Below, one piece after another: positions 45,595 through 55,118 of a stretch of 64,000 nt of DNA (its first letter is position 1; every line of letters begins with the position of its first letter). Made by a program: the position numbers and the translations under genes. The notes under the pieces are model-generated. The model ran no database searches. It saw only the letters and a program-made list of their open reading frames with translations, and had not been told where the DNA came from. Location of the stretch: the NCBI GenBank assembly GCA_963822765.1, contig CAWGJL010000050.1, forward strand, positions 62,001-126,000, read 5' to 3'. Source of the DNA: Palsa-504 sp963822765. Its GTDB lineage: Bacteria > Actinomycetota > Actinomycetes > Streptosporangiales > Streptosporangiaceae.

Positions 45595-47157
45595 GTGCCC
45601 AGCGGCTTCGATACCGTGCTCGTGGTGGACTTCGGCGCGCAGTACGCGCAGCTGATCGCCCGCCGGGTGCGCGAGTGCCACGTCTATTCCGAGATCGTCC
45701 CCTCGACCATGCCGGTGCCGGACATGCTGGCCCGGCACCCGAAGGCCATCATCTTGTCTGGCGGCCCGTCCTCGGTCTACGCCGAAGGCGCGCCGCCCGC
45801 GCCGCCCGGGCTGCTCGACGCGGGCGTCCCCGTCCTCGGCATCTGCTACGGCTTCCAGCTGCTGGTCGCCGGGCTGGGCGGCACCGTCGAGCGCACCGGC
45901 CTGGCCGAGTACGGCGCCACCGCCCTGGACAACACCGGCGGCCGCCTGCTGTCGGGCACGCCGAAACAGCAGCAGGTGTGGATGTCACACGGCGACACCT
46001 GCACCAAGGCCCCGCCCGGCTTCACGGTGACCGCGCGTACCCAGGCCACCCCGGTGGCCGCGGTGGAGAACCCGGGCCGCGGCCTGTTCGGCGTGCAGTT
46101 CCACCCGGAGGTGGTGCACACCGAGTACGGCACCCGGGTGCTGGCCCGGTTCCTGGACCTGGCCGGGTGCCGCCCGTCCTGGACCATGCTGAACATCGTC
46201 GAGGACCAGGTCGAGGCGATCCGCGAGCAGGTCGGCGGCAGCCGCGCGATCTGCGGGCTGTCCGGCGGGGTGGACTCCGCGGTCGCCGCGGCCCTCGTGC
46301 AGCGCGCCATCGGTGACCGCCTGACCTGCGTGTTCGTCGATCACGGGCTGCTGCGCAAGGGCGAGGCGGACCAGGTCGAGCAGGACTTCGTGGCCGCCAC
46401 CGGCGTCCGGCTCAAGGTCGCCACCGAGGCCGGCGCGTTCCTGGCCGCGCTGGCCGGGGTCACCGACCCCGAGCAGAAGCGGAAAATCATCGGCCGGGAG
46501 TTCATCCGCGCCTTCGAGCGCGCCGCCCGGGAGATCACCGCCGAGGCCGGCGAGCACGGCGAGGCGTGCGAGTTCCTGGTCCAGGGCACGCTGTACCCGG
46601 ACGTGGTCGAGTCCGGCGGCGGCACCGGCACCGCGAACATCAAGTCCCACCACAACGTGGGCGGGCTCCCCGACGACCTGAAGTTCCGCCTGGTGGAGCC
46701 GCTGCGCGCGCTGTTCAAGGACGAGGTGCGCCGGGTCGGGGAGGAGCTCGGCCTGCCCCAGGCCATCGTCCGCCGCCAGCCGTTCCCCGGGCCCGGCCTG
46801 GCCATCAGGATCGTCGGCGAGGTGACCGCGGACCGGCTCGCGGTCCTGCGCGAGGCCGACGCCATCGTCCGCGAGGAGCTGTCCGCCGCCGGGCTGGACG
46901 ACCTGGTCTGGCAGTGCCCGGTCGTGCTGCTGGCCGACGTGCGCTCGGTGGGCGTGCAGGGGGACGGCCGCAGCTACGGCCATCCGCTCGTGCTCCGCCC
47001 GGTGACCAGCGAGGACGCCATGACCGCGGACTGGGCCCGGCTGCCCGCCGAGGTGCTGGCCCGGATCTCCACCCGGGTCACCAACGAGGTCCCCGAGGTC
47101 AACCGGGTCGTCCTGGACGTCACCAGCAAGCCGCCCGGCACCATCGAATGGGAATAA
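45595..47157 (+). CDS. guaA: GMP synthase (glutamine-hydrolysing)
   Basis: Converts XMP to GMP using glutamine. GTG at 45595 has its own ribosome-binding site (aggtggaaggcgg), so independent initiation is expected even though the CNNM frame runs in. The product is 520 residues. The class I amidotransferase domain has VLVVDFGAQYAQLIARRVRE, the nucleophile in GICYGFQLLVAGLGG, and FHPEVVHTE. The ATP-pyrophosphatase loop is CGLSGGVDSAVAAALVQRA. The dimerisation domain ends RVVLDVTSKPPGTIEWE, the invariant C-terminus. Complete. Confidence 0.96.
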   Translation: MPSGFDTVLVVDFGAQYAQLIARRVRECHVYSEIVPSTMPVPDMLARHPKAIILSGGPSSVYAEGAPPAPPGLLDAGVPVLGICYGFQLLVAGLGGTVERTGLAEYGATALDNTGGRLLSGTPKQQQVWMSHGDTCTKAPPGFTVTARTQATPVAAVENPGRGLFGVQFHPEVVHTEYGTRVLARFLDLAGCRPSWTMLNIVEDQVEAIREQVGGSRAICGLSGGVDSAVAAALVQRAIGDRLTCVFVDHGLLRKGEADQVEQDFVAATGVRLKVATEAGAFLAALAGVTDPEQKRKIIGREFIRAFERAAREITAEAGEHGEACEFLVQGTLYPDVVESGGGTGTANIKSHHNVGGLPDDLKFRLVEPLRALFKDEVRRVGEELGLPQAIVRRQPFPGPGLAIRIVGEVTADRLAVLREADAIVREELSAAGLDDLVWQCPVVLLADVRSVGVQGDGRSYGHPLVLRPVTSEDAMTADWARLPAEVLARISTRVTNEVPEVNRVVLDVTSKPPGTIEWE

Positions 47158-47305
47158 AAGAATAAAGACATTTCTTCCGAACGGACCATGCTTCCCGCCC
47201 CGGAATACATACTGCCGAACCCGCATAAATGCCATCTTAATAGGACGTGCGCGGTCGCTGAATTACCCGGCCGCGCATTCTATATATGCCGGCCGCTTTT
47301 CCGAT
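47158..47305. other. A+T-rich gap after guaA
   Basis: 148 bases of relatively A+T-rich sequence between guaA and the GGDEF remnant. It begins with gacatttcttccgaacggacc (47167-47187), similar to sequences after icd and between glgE and glgP. No gene seen. Confidence 0.5.
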
Positions 47306-47539
47306 ATGCTGACCGTCTCACAGCGCGGGCACCCGGTGGGCGACCAGGTCCTGGCCAGCGTCGGCGCGACGCTGCGCAGCGTGCTGCGGACCCGGGACTT
47401 CGCCGGCCGCAAGGGCGGGGAGGAGTTCGCGGTCCTGCTGCCCGACACCGAGATCGCCGCCGACGTTCCCGCGCCGCCGGCCAGTGGTTCACTGGCCAAC
47501 GGCTCGCACCCGGTGCCGGTTACCCCAGGCTCCGCATAG
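47306..47539 (+). pseudogene. truncated GGDEF (diguanylate cyclase) remnant
   Basis: An open frame of 77 codons contains GHPVGDQVLASVGATLRSVL, then RTRDFAGRKGGEEFAVLLPD. This is the middle of a GGDEF domain with the GGEEF signature. The first third of the domain, including the FKxxND substrate motif, is absent. After PDTEIAAD the sequence becomes unrelated and stops inside the 3' end of the convergent dioxygenase gene. It cannot fold as a cyclase. It is most likely the relic of a larger c-di-GMP gene. Confidence 0.75.
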
Positions 47540-48303
47540 CCCACAGGTCGGGGAAGGTCGGCGTGCCGAGCGTGGTCCGCAGGTAGGCCGAGCCCGCCGA
47601 GCCGCCCGTGCCGGGCCGCGCGCCGATGGTCCGCTCCACCATCTTGATGTGGTGGTACCGCCACTCCTGCATGCCCTCGTCGAGGTCGACAAGCAGCTCG
47701 CACACCGCGGTGGCGTCGGTGTCGTCGTCGTAGACCTTCTTCAGCAGCTGCTGCACCTCGGCCGAGGCCGCCAGCGGCTGGGTGACGTCGCGGGCCCGGA
47801 CGTCCGCGGGCACGTCGTAGCCCTGGCCGGCCAGGTAGCTCAGGAACGAGTCGAACACCGACGACCGGCCCATCGCGGCGGTGATCCGGTCGTGCTCCGG
47901 GCTGCCCGCCGGGTACTGCGCCACCATCATCCGGTCCCGGCGGCCCAGCACCGCCTCGAGCTCGCGGAACTGCGCCGACTCGAAGCCGCTCGAGGTGCCC
48001 AGCGCGCCCCGGAACCGGGTGAACTGGGTCGGCGTCATGGTCTCGAGCACGTCGAGCTGGGCCACCACGGTCTTCAAGATGGCCAGGGTGCGGCGCAGCG
48101 TGCGCATGGCGTGGGTCGTTTCCCCGGCCTCGAGCTGGGCCTGCAGCCGGGCCAGCTCGTGCAGCAGCTGCTTGAACCACAGCTCGTAGATCTGGTGGAT
48201 GACGATGAACAGCATCTCGTCATGCTCGGCCGACCGGGGTTCCTGGGCCGAGAGCAGCTGGTCCAGCCGCAGGTACCCCGCGTAGGTGACTGGGCTCAGC
48301 CAT
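47520..48303 (-). CDS. kynA: tryptophan 2,3-dioxygenase (one frameshift near the start)
   Basis: Haem enzyme opening the indole ring of tryptophan to N-formylkynurenine. ATG at 48303 overlaps the kynU stop (MAEP...). One extra base (t at 48291 on the plus strand) must be dropped to join it to VTYAGYLRLDQLLSAQEPRS. The unshifted frame has no ATG, GTG or TTG start nearby. Family motifs follow: MLFIVIHQIYELWFKQLLHE, FRGALGTSSGFESAQFRELE, and the C-terminal haem-ligand region EWRYHHIKMVERTIGARPGT with GGSAGSAYLRTTL. Corrected length about 260 residues. Operon with kynU. Confidence 0.93.
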
Positions 48304-49528
48304 AACTTTCCCCCTCGATCAGCGCGCGGGCCGCCTCGGTCGCGTCCCACACGTCGGTGAACCGGGTGGTGAGCGGGGACAGCCCGAACCGGAACCGGTC
48401 CGGGGTCCGGTAGTCGGTGATGACCCCTTCGGAGGCCAGCCGCGCCACGATCCGCTCGGCGTCCGGGTGGCGGAAGCTGACGTGGCCGCCGCGCCGGCCG
48501 GCCTCCCGCGGCGTGGCGACCGTGCACCCCAGCGGGACCAGCCGGGCGTCGGCCAGCTCGATCAGGTAGGCGGTCAGCCGCATGCTCTTGTCCCGGATCG
48601 GCGCGATGCCCGCCTCGAGCAGCAGCCGCGCCCCCTCCTCCACCGCCGCCGTGCCCGGGATCGACGGCGTGCCGGTCATGAACTTGGCCATGCCCGGCGC
48701 CGGGTCGTAGCCGGGACCCATGTCGAACTGGTCACGCTGGGAGAACCAGCCCCAGATCGGCTGGCGCAGCACCTCGCGCAGCCGGGCGCAGACGTACGCG
48801 AACGCCGGGGCGCCCGGCCCCGCGTTGAGGTACTTGTAGGTGCAGCCGACCGCCAGGTCCGCGTCGCACCCGTCCAGGTCGACCGGGACCGCCCCGACCG
48901 AGTGGCACAGGTCCCAGAGCATGAGCGCCCCGGCCTGGTGCACGATCGCGGTGATGCCCGCCATGTCGGCCAGGGCGCCGCTGCGGTAGGCCACGTGGGA
49001 CAGGCTGACCAGCGCCGTGTCGTCGTCCACCGCGGCCCGGACCAGGTCCGGGTCCAGGCCCTCGTTGATGTCGGTGTCCAGCATGCGCAGTTCCGCGCCG
49101 CGCTGGGCGGCCAGCCCGGCCAGCACGTAGCGGTCGCTGGGGAAGTTGTCGTGGTCGGTGATGATCACGTGCCGCCCGGGCCGCGTGTCCAGCGCCGCGC
49201 TGGCCAGCTTGTACAGGTTGACCGTGGTGTTGTCGGTGACGATCACCTGCCCGGCCGCGGCGCCGATCAGCTCGCCCACCAGGTCACCGGCCCGGGCGGG
49301 CAGGTCGACCCAGTGGTCCCAGGACCGGGCCAGGGCGGTGCCCCACTCCTGCCGGAACACCGTTTCCATCCGCGCCAGCGTGGCCCGCGGCAGCGCGCCG
49401 AGCGAGTTGCCGTTCAGGTAGATCAGCGCCGGATCCTCGAGCAGGAACCGCTCGCGGTATCCGGCCAGCGGATCCGCCGCGTCCAGCTTCTCGGCGTACT
49501 CCCGGTCTAGCAGCAGCACCTCGGGCAT
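48296..49528 (-). CDS. kynU: kynureninase
   Basis: PLP enzyme that cleaves kynurenine to anthranilate and alanine. The product is 410 residues from ATG at 49528. Motifs are LIYLNGNSLGALPRATLARM, VTDNTTVNLYKLASAALD, LMLWDLCHSVGAVPVDLDGC (PLP-binding Asp), and the PLP-lysine region VGCTYKYLNAGPGAPAFAYV. The substrate region WGWFSQRDQFDMGPGYDPAP is also present. With the downstream dioxygenase it forms a two-gene route from tryptophan to anthranilate. A formamidase is not seen in the window. First gene of the pair, 16 bases from the coiled-coil gene. Confidence 0.95.
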   Translation of the reverse strand: MPEVLLLDREYAEKLDAADPLAGYRERFLLEDPALIYLNGNSLGALPRATLARMETVFRQEWGTALARSWDHWVDLPARAGDLVGELIGAAAGQVIVTDNTTVNLYKLASAALDTRPGRHVIITDHDNFPSDRYVLAGLAAQRGAELRMLDTDINEGLDPDLVRAAVDDDTALVSLSHVAYRSGALADMAGITAIVHQAGALMLWDLCHSVGAVPVDLDGCDADLAVGCTYKYLNAGPGAPAFAYVCARLREVLRQPIWGWFSQRDQFDMGPGYDPAPGMAKFMTGTPSIPGTAAVEEGARLLLEAGIAPIRDKSMRLTAYLIELADARLVPLGCTVATPREAGRRGGHVSFRHPDAERIVARLASEGVITDYRTPDRFRFGLSPLTTRFTDVWDATEAARALIEGESYG

Positions 49529-49544
49529 ACGGCCACGATAACGC

Positions 49545-51059
49545 CTAGATCCGGGTGCCCTCGCGGGGTCCGCCCTGCGGCCGCAGCAGCGCCTCGGCCA
49601 GGGTGAGGACGGTTTCTTCCAGTGAGCCGATCCGCGCGGTCACCTCGCCCTGGGCGGCGTCGACGATCTTGGCCACCACATCGGACACCTCGGCGTGGCC
49701 CGGGCGCGAGCGCAGCTCGTCGGCCAGCGGGTCGAGCTGCCCGGCCAGCCGCTCGTCCTGCCCGGCCAGCCGTTCGTCCACCGAGTCCAGCCGCGCGCCC
49801 ACCGCGCTGACCTGCTCGCCAATCCCCGCCATCCGCCCGTCCAGCGCGGTCACCCGCTCGCCGACGTTCTCCATCCGGCCGCCCAGCCCGTCCAGCCGGC
49901 CGCCGAGCGCGCCGATCTTGCCGTCGACGGTGCCCAGCCTGCTGTCCACCGCGCTCAGCTTGCTGTCCACCGGGCCCAGCTTGCCCGCCATGGCGCCCAG
50001 CTTGCCGTCCACCGAGACCAGGCCCTTGTCGATGACGCTGACCCGGTCGTACTGGTCGTCCAGCCGCTCGTCCAGCCGCTCCAGCTTGGTGTCCAGGGCG
50101 GTCACCCGGGCGTCGGCCGACCCCATCTTGGCGTCCGCCGCGGTGAGCTTGGCGTCCGCGGCGGTGAGCTTGGCGTCGGCCGCGGTGAGCTTGGCGTCCA
50201 GCGCCCCGAGCTTGTCGTCGGTGTCGTCCAGCCGCTCGTCCAGCCGCTCCTCGAGCCGCTCGATCCGGCCGTGCACCACCTGGACCTGGCCGCCCAGGAC
50301 GTCGGCCTGCCCGCCCAGGCCGGTCACGGTCTCGGCCAGGCTCCTGGTCGCGTCGGCCATCTTCCCGGCCGCCTCCCCGACCTGGATGCCGGTGGCCTCG
50401 GCGTGCTGGTCGAGCTTGGCCGTGAGCGCGCCGAACCCCACCTCGGTGCGCCCCTTGACCGCCGACATCTCCTTGTCAAGCTGCGCCGTGCGCTGGGTCA
50501 GCTCGGCCACGGCCTTGTCCAGCCGGCTGAACCGGCCCGCCGCCGTCTCCATGCTCTGCTGGAGCTTGCCCACGCTGTGCAGCAGCCGGGCCGTCCGCTC
50601 GTCCTGGGCCCGCAGGGCCTCCAGGGCCTGGCCCACGGTGTCGCACACCGTCTGCAGCCGCGGCAGGGCCTGCTCGACGTTCTCCGCCACGGCACTGACG
50701 GCTGTGCTCATTTCCGGCCACACCGAGTGCAGCTCGGCCAGCGGCGCGACCTGGGTGCGGAGCACCTCGATGTGCTCGGCCAGCGTCTCGGCCCAGGCCG
50801 GCGGCTTGGCCGCGGCCTGGTCGAGGTGACCGGCCAGCCCGTCAAGCCGGGCCGCCAGGCCCGGCATCTCCCGCTCGCGGACCTCCTTGACCAGCCACTC
50901 GAGTCCCTCCATCCGCTGGCGGATGTCCTCCAGCGCGCCCGCGTTCGACCGCTGGTCCGCGACGTGATCCTGGACCGTGCGCGCGAGCAGCTCGCGCATG
51001 CGGTCGGCGGCGCCTGCCTGGTTTCCGCGAAGCAGGATGTGGTTTCCCGGCTGATCCAT
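49545..51059 (-). CDS. long coiled-coil repeat protein
   Basis: A 504-residue protein from ATG at 51059, without signal peptide or membrane helix. The N-terminus (about residues 1-85) is mixed (ILLRGNQAGAADRMRELLAR). From about residue 85 it is almost continuous amphipathic helix with seven-residue spacing. A central block of DAKLTAA units (TAADAKLTAADAKLTA, residues about 290-320) is followed by many LDxRLxx/VDxKLxx units to about residue 460. Charges alternate and Pro and Cys are rare. This suggests an extended filament or scaffold. Names such as tropomyosin-like or polarity-scaffold protein would be guesses. It may be cotranscribed with kynU downstream. Confidence 0.78.
   Translation of the reverse strand: MDQPGNHILLRGNQAGAADRMRELLARTVQDHVADQRSNAGALEDIRQRMEGLEWLVKEVREREMPGLAARLDGLAGHLDQAAAKPPAWAETLAEHIEVLRTQVAPLAELHSVWPEMSTAVSAVAENVEQALPRLQTVCDTVGQALEALRAQDERTARLLHSVGKLQQSMETAAGRFSRLDKAVAELTQRTAQLDKEMSAVKGRTEVGFGALTAKLDQHAEATGIQVGEAAGKMADATRSLAETVTGLGGQADVLGGQVQVVHGRIERLEERLDERLDDTDDKLGALDAKLTAADAKLTAADAKLTAADAKMGSADARVTALDTKLERLDERLDDQYDRVSVIDKGLVSVDGKLGAMAGKLGPVDSKLSAVDSRLGTVDGKIGALGGRLDGLGGRMENVGERVTALDGRMAGIGEQVSAVGARLDSVDERLAGQDERLAGQLDPLADELRSRPGHAEVSDVVAKIVDAAQGEVTARIGSLEETVLTLAEALLRPQGGPREGTRI
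50137..50205 (-). repeat. 21-bp tandem repeats encoding the heptad DAKLTAA
   Basis: About three near-exact 21-bp units (ggtgagcttggcgtccgccgc on the plus strand, with small variants) encode consecutive DAKLTAA heptads. The DNA unit equals one coiled-coil heptad, so expansion would lengthen the rod by whole turns. Confidence 0.85.
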
Positions 51060-51283
51060 GGTGCTCCTTCAGAAGGGCCCGCCGCGCAGCGGCCAGAGTG
51101 CATTGCCCGCCCCGGCGCCGCCCGCGACCAGTCCGGACGGCTCAGGACCCGACAACTCTAGTAGCTCCATGTAATCAGTTGTGTACGGAGAGCGAAATTG
51201 GCTGGCCGTGCTCCAGGGCTCCCGGTCGCCCTCCCCGACCGCTTCCCGGGCCGCCCTCCCCGGCCGCGTCCCGGCGCCCCGTG

Positions 51284-51312
51284 TTGACGAGTCCGCTTAG
51301 CGCTACTACTGT
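51284..51312 (+). promoter_or_regulatory. groES promoter (-35/-10)
   Basis: TTGACG at 51284-51289 and TACTGT at 51307-51312 are separated by exactly 17 bases, the ideal vegetative-type spacing. The CIRCE operator begins 6 bases after the -10, so bound HrcA would cover the start of transcription. Confidence 0.75.
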
Positions 51313-51318
51313 TCGGGT

Positions 51319-51345
51319 TTAGCACTCACTAGTGTAGAGTGCTAA
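51319..51345 (+). promoter_or_regulatory. CIRCE operator (HrcA-binding site)
   Basis: TTAGCACTC, nine bases, GAGTGCTAA: a perfect match to the CIRCE consensus in both arms. HrcA repression with heat induction of groES-groEL is therefore expected. hrcA itself is not in the window. Confidence 0.97.
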
Positions 51346-51440
51346 TGCGACGAGGCAGTCTGATCCCCGCGACGGCAGGCCGCCATGTTCGCCCTCTCTA
51401 GCAACTCACCATTAGCCTTTCCGGAGGGGGAGGTCAGATC

Positions 51441-51752
51441 GTGACGACCGCCACCAAAGTAGTAATCAAGCCGCTCGAAGACCGGATCGTGGTCCGCACG
51501 CTTGAAGCGGAGCAGACCACGGCGTCCGGACTTGTGATCCCGGACACCGCCAAGGAGAAGCCCCAGGAGGGCGAAGTCCTGGCTGTGGGCCCGGGTCGCT
51601 TCGACGACGCGGGAACCAAGCGAGTGCCGATCGACGTGAAGGTCGGCGACGTGGTGCTGTACAGCAAGTACGGCGGCACCGAGGTGAAGTACTCGGGCGA
51701 GGAGTACCTGGTGCTCTCCGCCCGCGACGTGCTCGCCGTCATCGAAAAGTAG
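51441..51752 (+). CDS. groES: co-chaperonin GroES
   Basis: Lid of the GroEL folding chamber. The product is 103 residues from GTG at 51441 behind a strong ribosome-binding site (ggagggggagg). The N-terminal strand is VVIKPLEDRIVVRTLEAEQT and the mobile loop TTASGLVIPDTAKEKPQEGE. The C-terminal part has VGDVVLYSKYGGTEVKYSGE. Length fits. Expressed from the CIRCE-controlled promoter just upstream. Confidence 0.97.
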   Translation: MTTATKVVIKPLEDRIVVRTLEAEQTTASGLVIPDTAKEKPQEGEVLAVGPGRFDDAGTKRVPIDVKVGDVVLYSKYGGTEVKYSGEEYLVLSARDVLAVIEK

Positions 51753-51760
51753 AGCTCGCG

Positions 51761-51797
51761 GTCCGGCGGGGCAGGCCAGGAGCCTGCCCCGCCGGAC
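51761..51797 (+). terminator. groES-groEL intercistronic hairpin
   Basis: GTCCGGCGGGGCAGG (51761-51775) and its exact complement CCTGCCCCGCCGGAC (51783-51797) form a perfect 15-bp G+C-rich stem with a 7-base loop. No T-tract follows. It begins 9 bases after the groES stop and ends 38 bases before groEL. It may partly terminate transcription or protect the upstream message, either of which would set the GroES to GroEL ratio. Confidence 0.7.
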
Positions 51798-51835
51798 GCA
51801 CCTGAACTCGATCCAACCGTAGGTTGAGGATTTCT

Positions 51836-53455
<1,620 letters not shown>

Positions 53456-53473
53456 CGGCACCTCCCCAACCCG

Positions 53474-53523
53474 ATGAAACCCGGGTTTCACCACGCTCTA
53501 GCCTGGTGAAACCCGGGTTTCAT
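53474..53523. repeat. nested perfect palindrome between groEL and guaB
   Basis: Two 20-base arms, 53474-53493 and 53504-53523, are exact reverse complements across a 10-base spacer (cgctctagcc). Each arm also contains the 16-bp perfect palindrome TGAAACCCGGGTTTCA. It starts 19 bases after the groEL stop. It could be a strong hairpin (terminator or mRNA-end structure) or two tandem binding sites for a dimeric protein. No T-tract follows. Confidence 0.9.
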
Positions 53524-53600
53524 GCTGTTCCGGCCCGGCAGGCTAAGCCCGGCTTCACTAAGATGGAAGCATCCCCGCTGCCACTCCCGGTGAAGGTGCC

Positions 53601-55118
53601 ATGACTGATCACGCTTTTTCGGACCAGCCGGACAAGTTCGCGCCCATCGGGCTGACCTTCGACGACGTGCTCCTGCTGCCCGCCCATTCCGCGGTCCTGC
53701 CCAGCGAGGCGGACACCAGCAGCCGGATCACCCGCCGCCTGCGGCTGCGCATCCCGCTGGTGTCGGCGTCCATGGACACCGTCACCGAGGCCCGGATGGC
53801 CATCGCCATGGCCCGCCAGGGCGGCGCCGGCGTGCTGCACCGCAACCTGGCCATCGAGGAGCAGGCCCAGCAGGTGGACATGGTCAAGCGGTCCGAGGCC
53901 GGGATGATCACCCACCCGGTGACCTGCGGCCCGGACGCCACCATCGCCGACGTGGACCAGCTATGCGGCCGGTACCGGATCTCCGGCGTCCCGGTGACCG
54001 GCCCGGACGGCGTCCTGCTCGGCATCGTCACCAACCGGGACATCCGGTTCGAGACCGACCACGGCCGCCGGGTCACCGAGGTCATGACCCCGATGCCCCT
54101 GGTCACCGCCCCGGTGGGGGTCCACCAGGACCAAGCCCTCAAGCTCCTGCGTGAGCACAAGGTGGAGAAGCTGCCGCTGGTCGACGCCCAGGGCCGGCTC
54201 AAGGGCCTGATCACGGTGAAGGACTTCACCAAGAGCGAGAAGTTCCCCGCGGCGACCAAGGACGCGGCCGGCCGGCTGGTGGTCGGCGCCGCGGTGGGCG
54301 TCGGCGAGGACGCCAAGCGCCGCGCGCAGGCGCTGACCGAGGCCGGGGTGGACTTCCTGGTCGTGGACACCGCGCACGGGCACGCCCAGGCCGTGCTGGA
54401 CATGATCACGCAGATCAAGGCGAACGCCGACACCGAGGTCATCGGCGGCAACGTGGCCACCCGGGCCGGCGCGCGCGCCCTGGTCGACGCCGGGGCCGAC
54501 GGGGTCAAGGTCGGCGTCGGGCCGGGATCGATCTGCACCACCAGGGTGGTGGCGGGCGTGGGCGTCCCGCAGGTGACCGCGATCTACGAGGCCGCGCAGG
54601 CGGCGCGCCCGGCCGGGGTGCCGGTGATCGGGGACGGCGGCCTGCAGTACTCCGGCGACATCGCCAAGGCCATCGCCGCGGGCGCCGACACGGTCATGCT
54701 CGGCAGCCTGCTGGCCGGGTGCGAGGAGAGCCCCGGCGATGTCGTCTTCATCAACGGCAAGCAGTACAAGCTCTACCGGGGGATGGGCTCGCTGGGCGCC
54801 ATGCGGAACCGGGAGCGCGGCCGCTCGTACTCCAAGGACCGCTACTTCCAGGACGACGTGCTGCGCGAGGACAAGCTCGTCCCCGAGGGCATCGAGGGCC
54901 AGGTCCCGTACCGCGGCCCGCTGGCCGCCGTGGCCGGCCAGCTGGTCGGCGGGCTGCGCGCGGCCATGGGCTACTGCGGCGCGCGCACCGTCGCCGACCT
55001 GCAGGAGGCCCGGTTCATCCAGATCACCGCGGCCGGCCTGACCGAGAGCCACCCGCATGACGTGCAGATGACCGTCGAGGCCCCCAACTACGGCGGCCGC
55101 GCCGGGGCCCAGCAGTGA
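53601..55118 (+). CDS. guaB: IMP dehydrogenase
   Basis: Converts IMP to XMP, the committed step of GMP synthesis. The product is 505 residues from ATG at 53601. The barrel begins LTFDDVLLLPAHSAVLPSEA. Two CBS domains lie between about residues 100 and 220 (MITHPVTCGPDATIADVDQL, VMTPMPLVTAPVGVHQDQAL). The catalytic loop VGVGPGSICTTRVVAGVG supplies the nucleophilic Cys, and the flap has GMGSLGAMRNRERGRSYSKD. Complete. Overlaps guaB3 by 4 bases. guaA lies 6.4 kb upstream on the same strand. Confidence 0.96.
   Translation: MTDHAFSDQPDKFAPIGLTFDDVLLLPAHSAVLPSEADTSSRITRRLRLRIPLVSASMDTVTEARMAIAMARQGGAGVLHRNLAIEEQAQQVDMVKRSEAGMITHPVTCGPDATIADVDQLCGRYRISGVPVTGPDGVLLGIVTNRDIRFETDHGRRVTEVMTPMPLVTAPVGVHQDQALKLLREHKVEKLPLVDAQGRLKGLITVKDFTKSEKFPAATKDAAGRLVVGAAVGVGEDAKRRAQALTEAGVDFLVVDTAHGHAQAVLDMITQIKANADTEVIGGNVATRAGARALVDAGADGVKVGVGPGSICTTRVVAGVGVPQVTAIYEAAQAARPAGVPVIGDGGLQYSGDIAKAIAAGADTVMLGSLLAGCEESPGDVVFINGKQYKLYRGMGSLGAMRNRERGRSYSKDRYFQDDVLREDKLVPEGIEGQVPYRGPLAAVAGQLVGGLRAAMGYCGARTVADLQEARFIQITAAGLTESHPHDVQMTVEAPNYGGRAGAQQ

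Larger units (their letters stand above)
51060..51440. other. divergent control region upstream of groES
   Basis: 381 bases between the coiled-coil gene and groES. The last 160 bases contain the heat-shock promoter and CIRCE operator. The part from 51060 to 51275 holds a C-rich stretch (51230-51280) and no recognisable gene. Confidence 0.6.

Noticed and set aside
48303..48527. Long N-terminal extension of tryptophan 2,3-dioxygenase
   Set aside because: The extension is an off-frame reading of kynU. The ATG at 48303 with a one-base correction gives the family-typical N-terminus.
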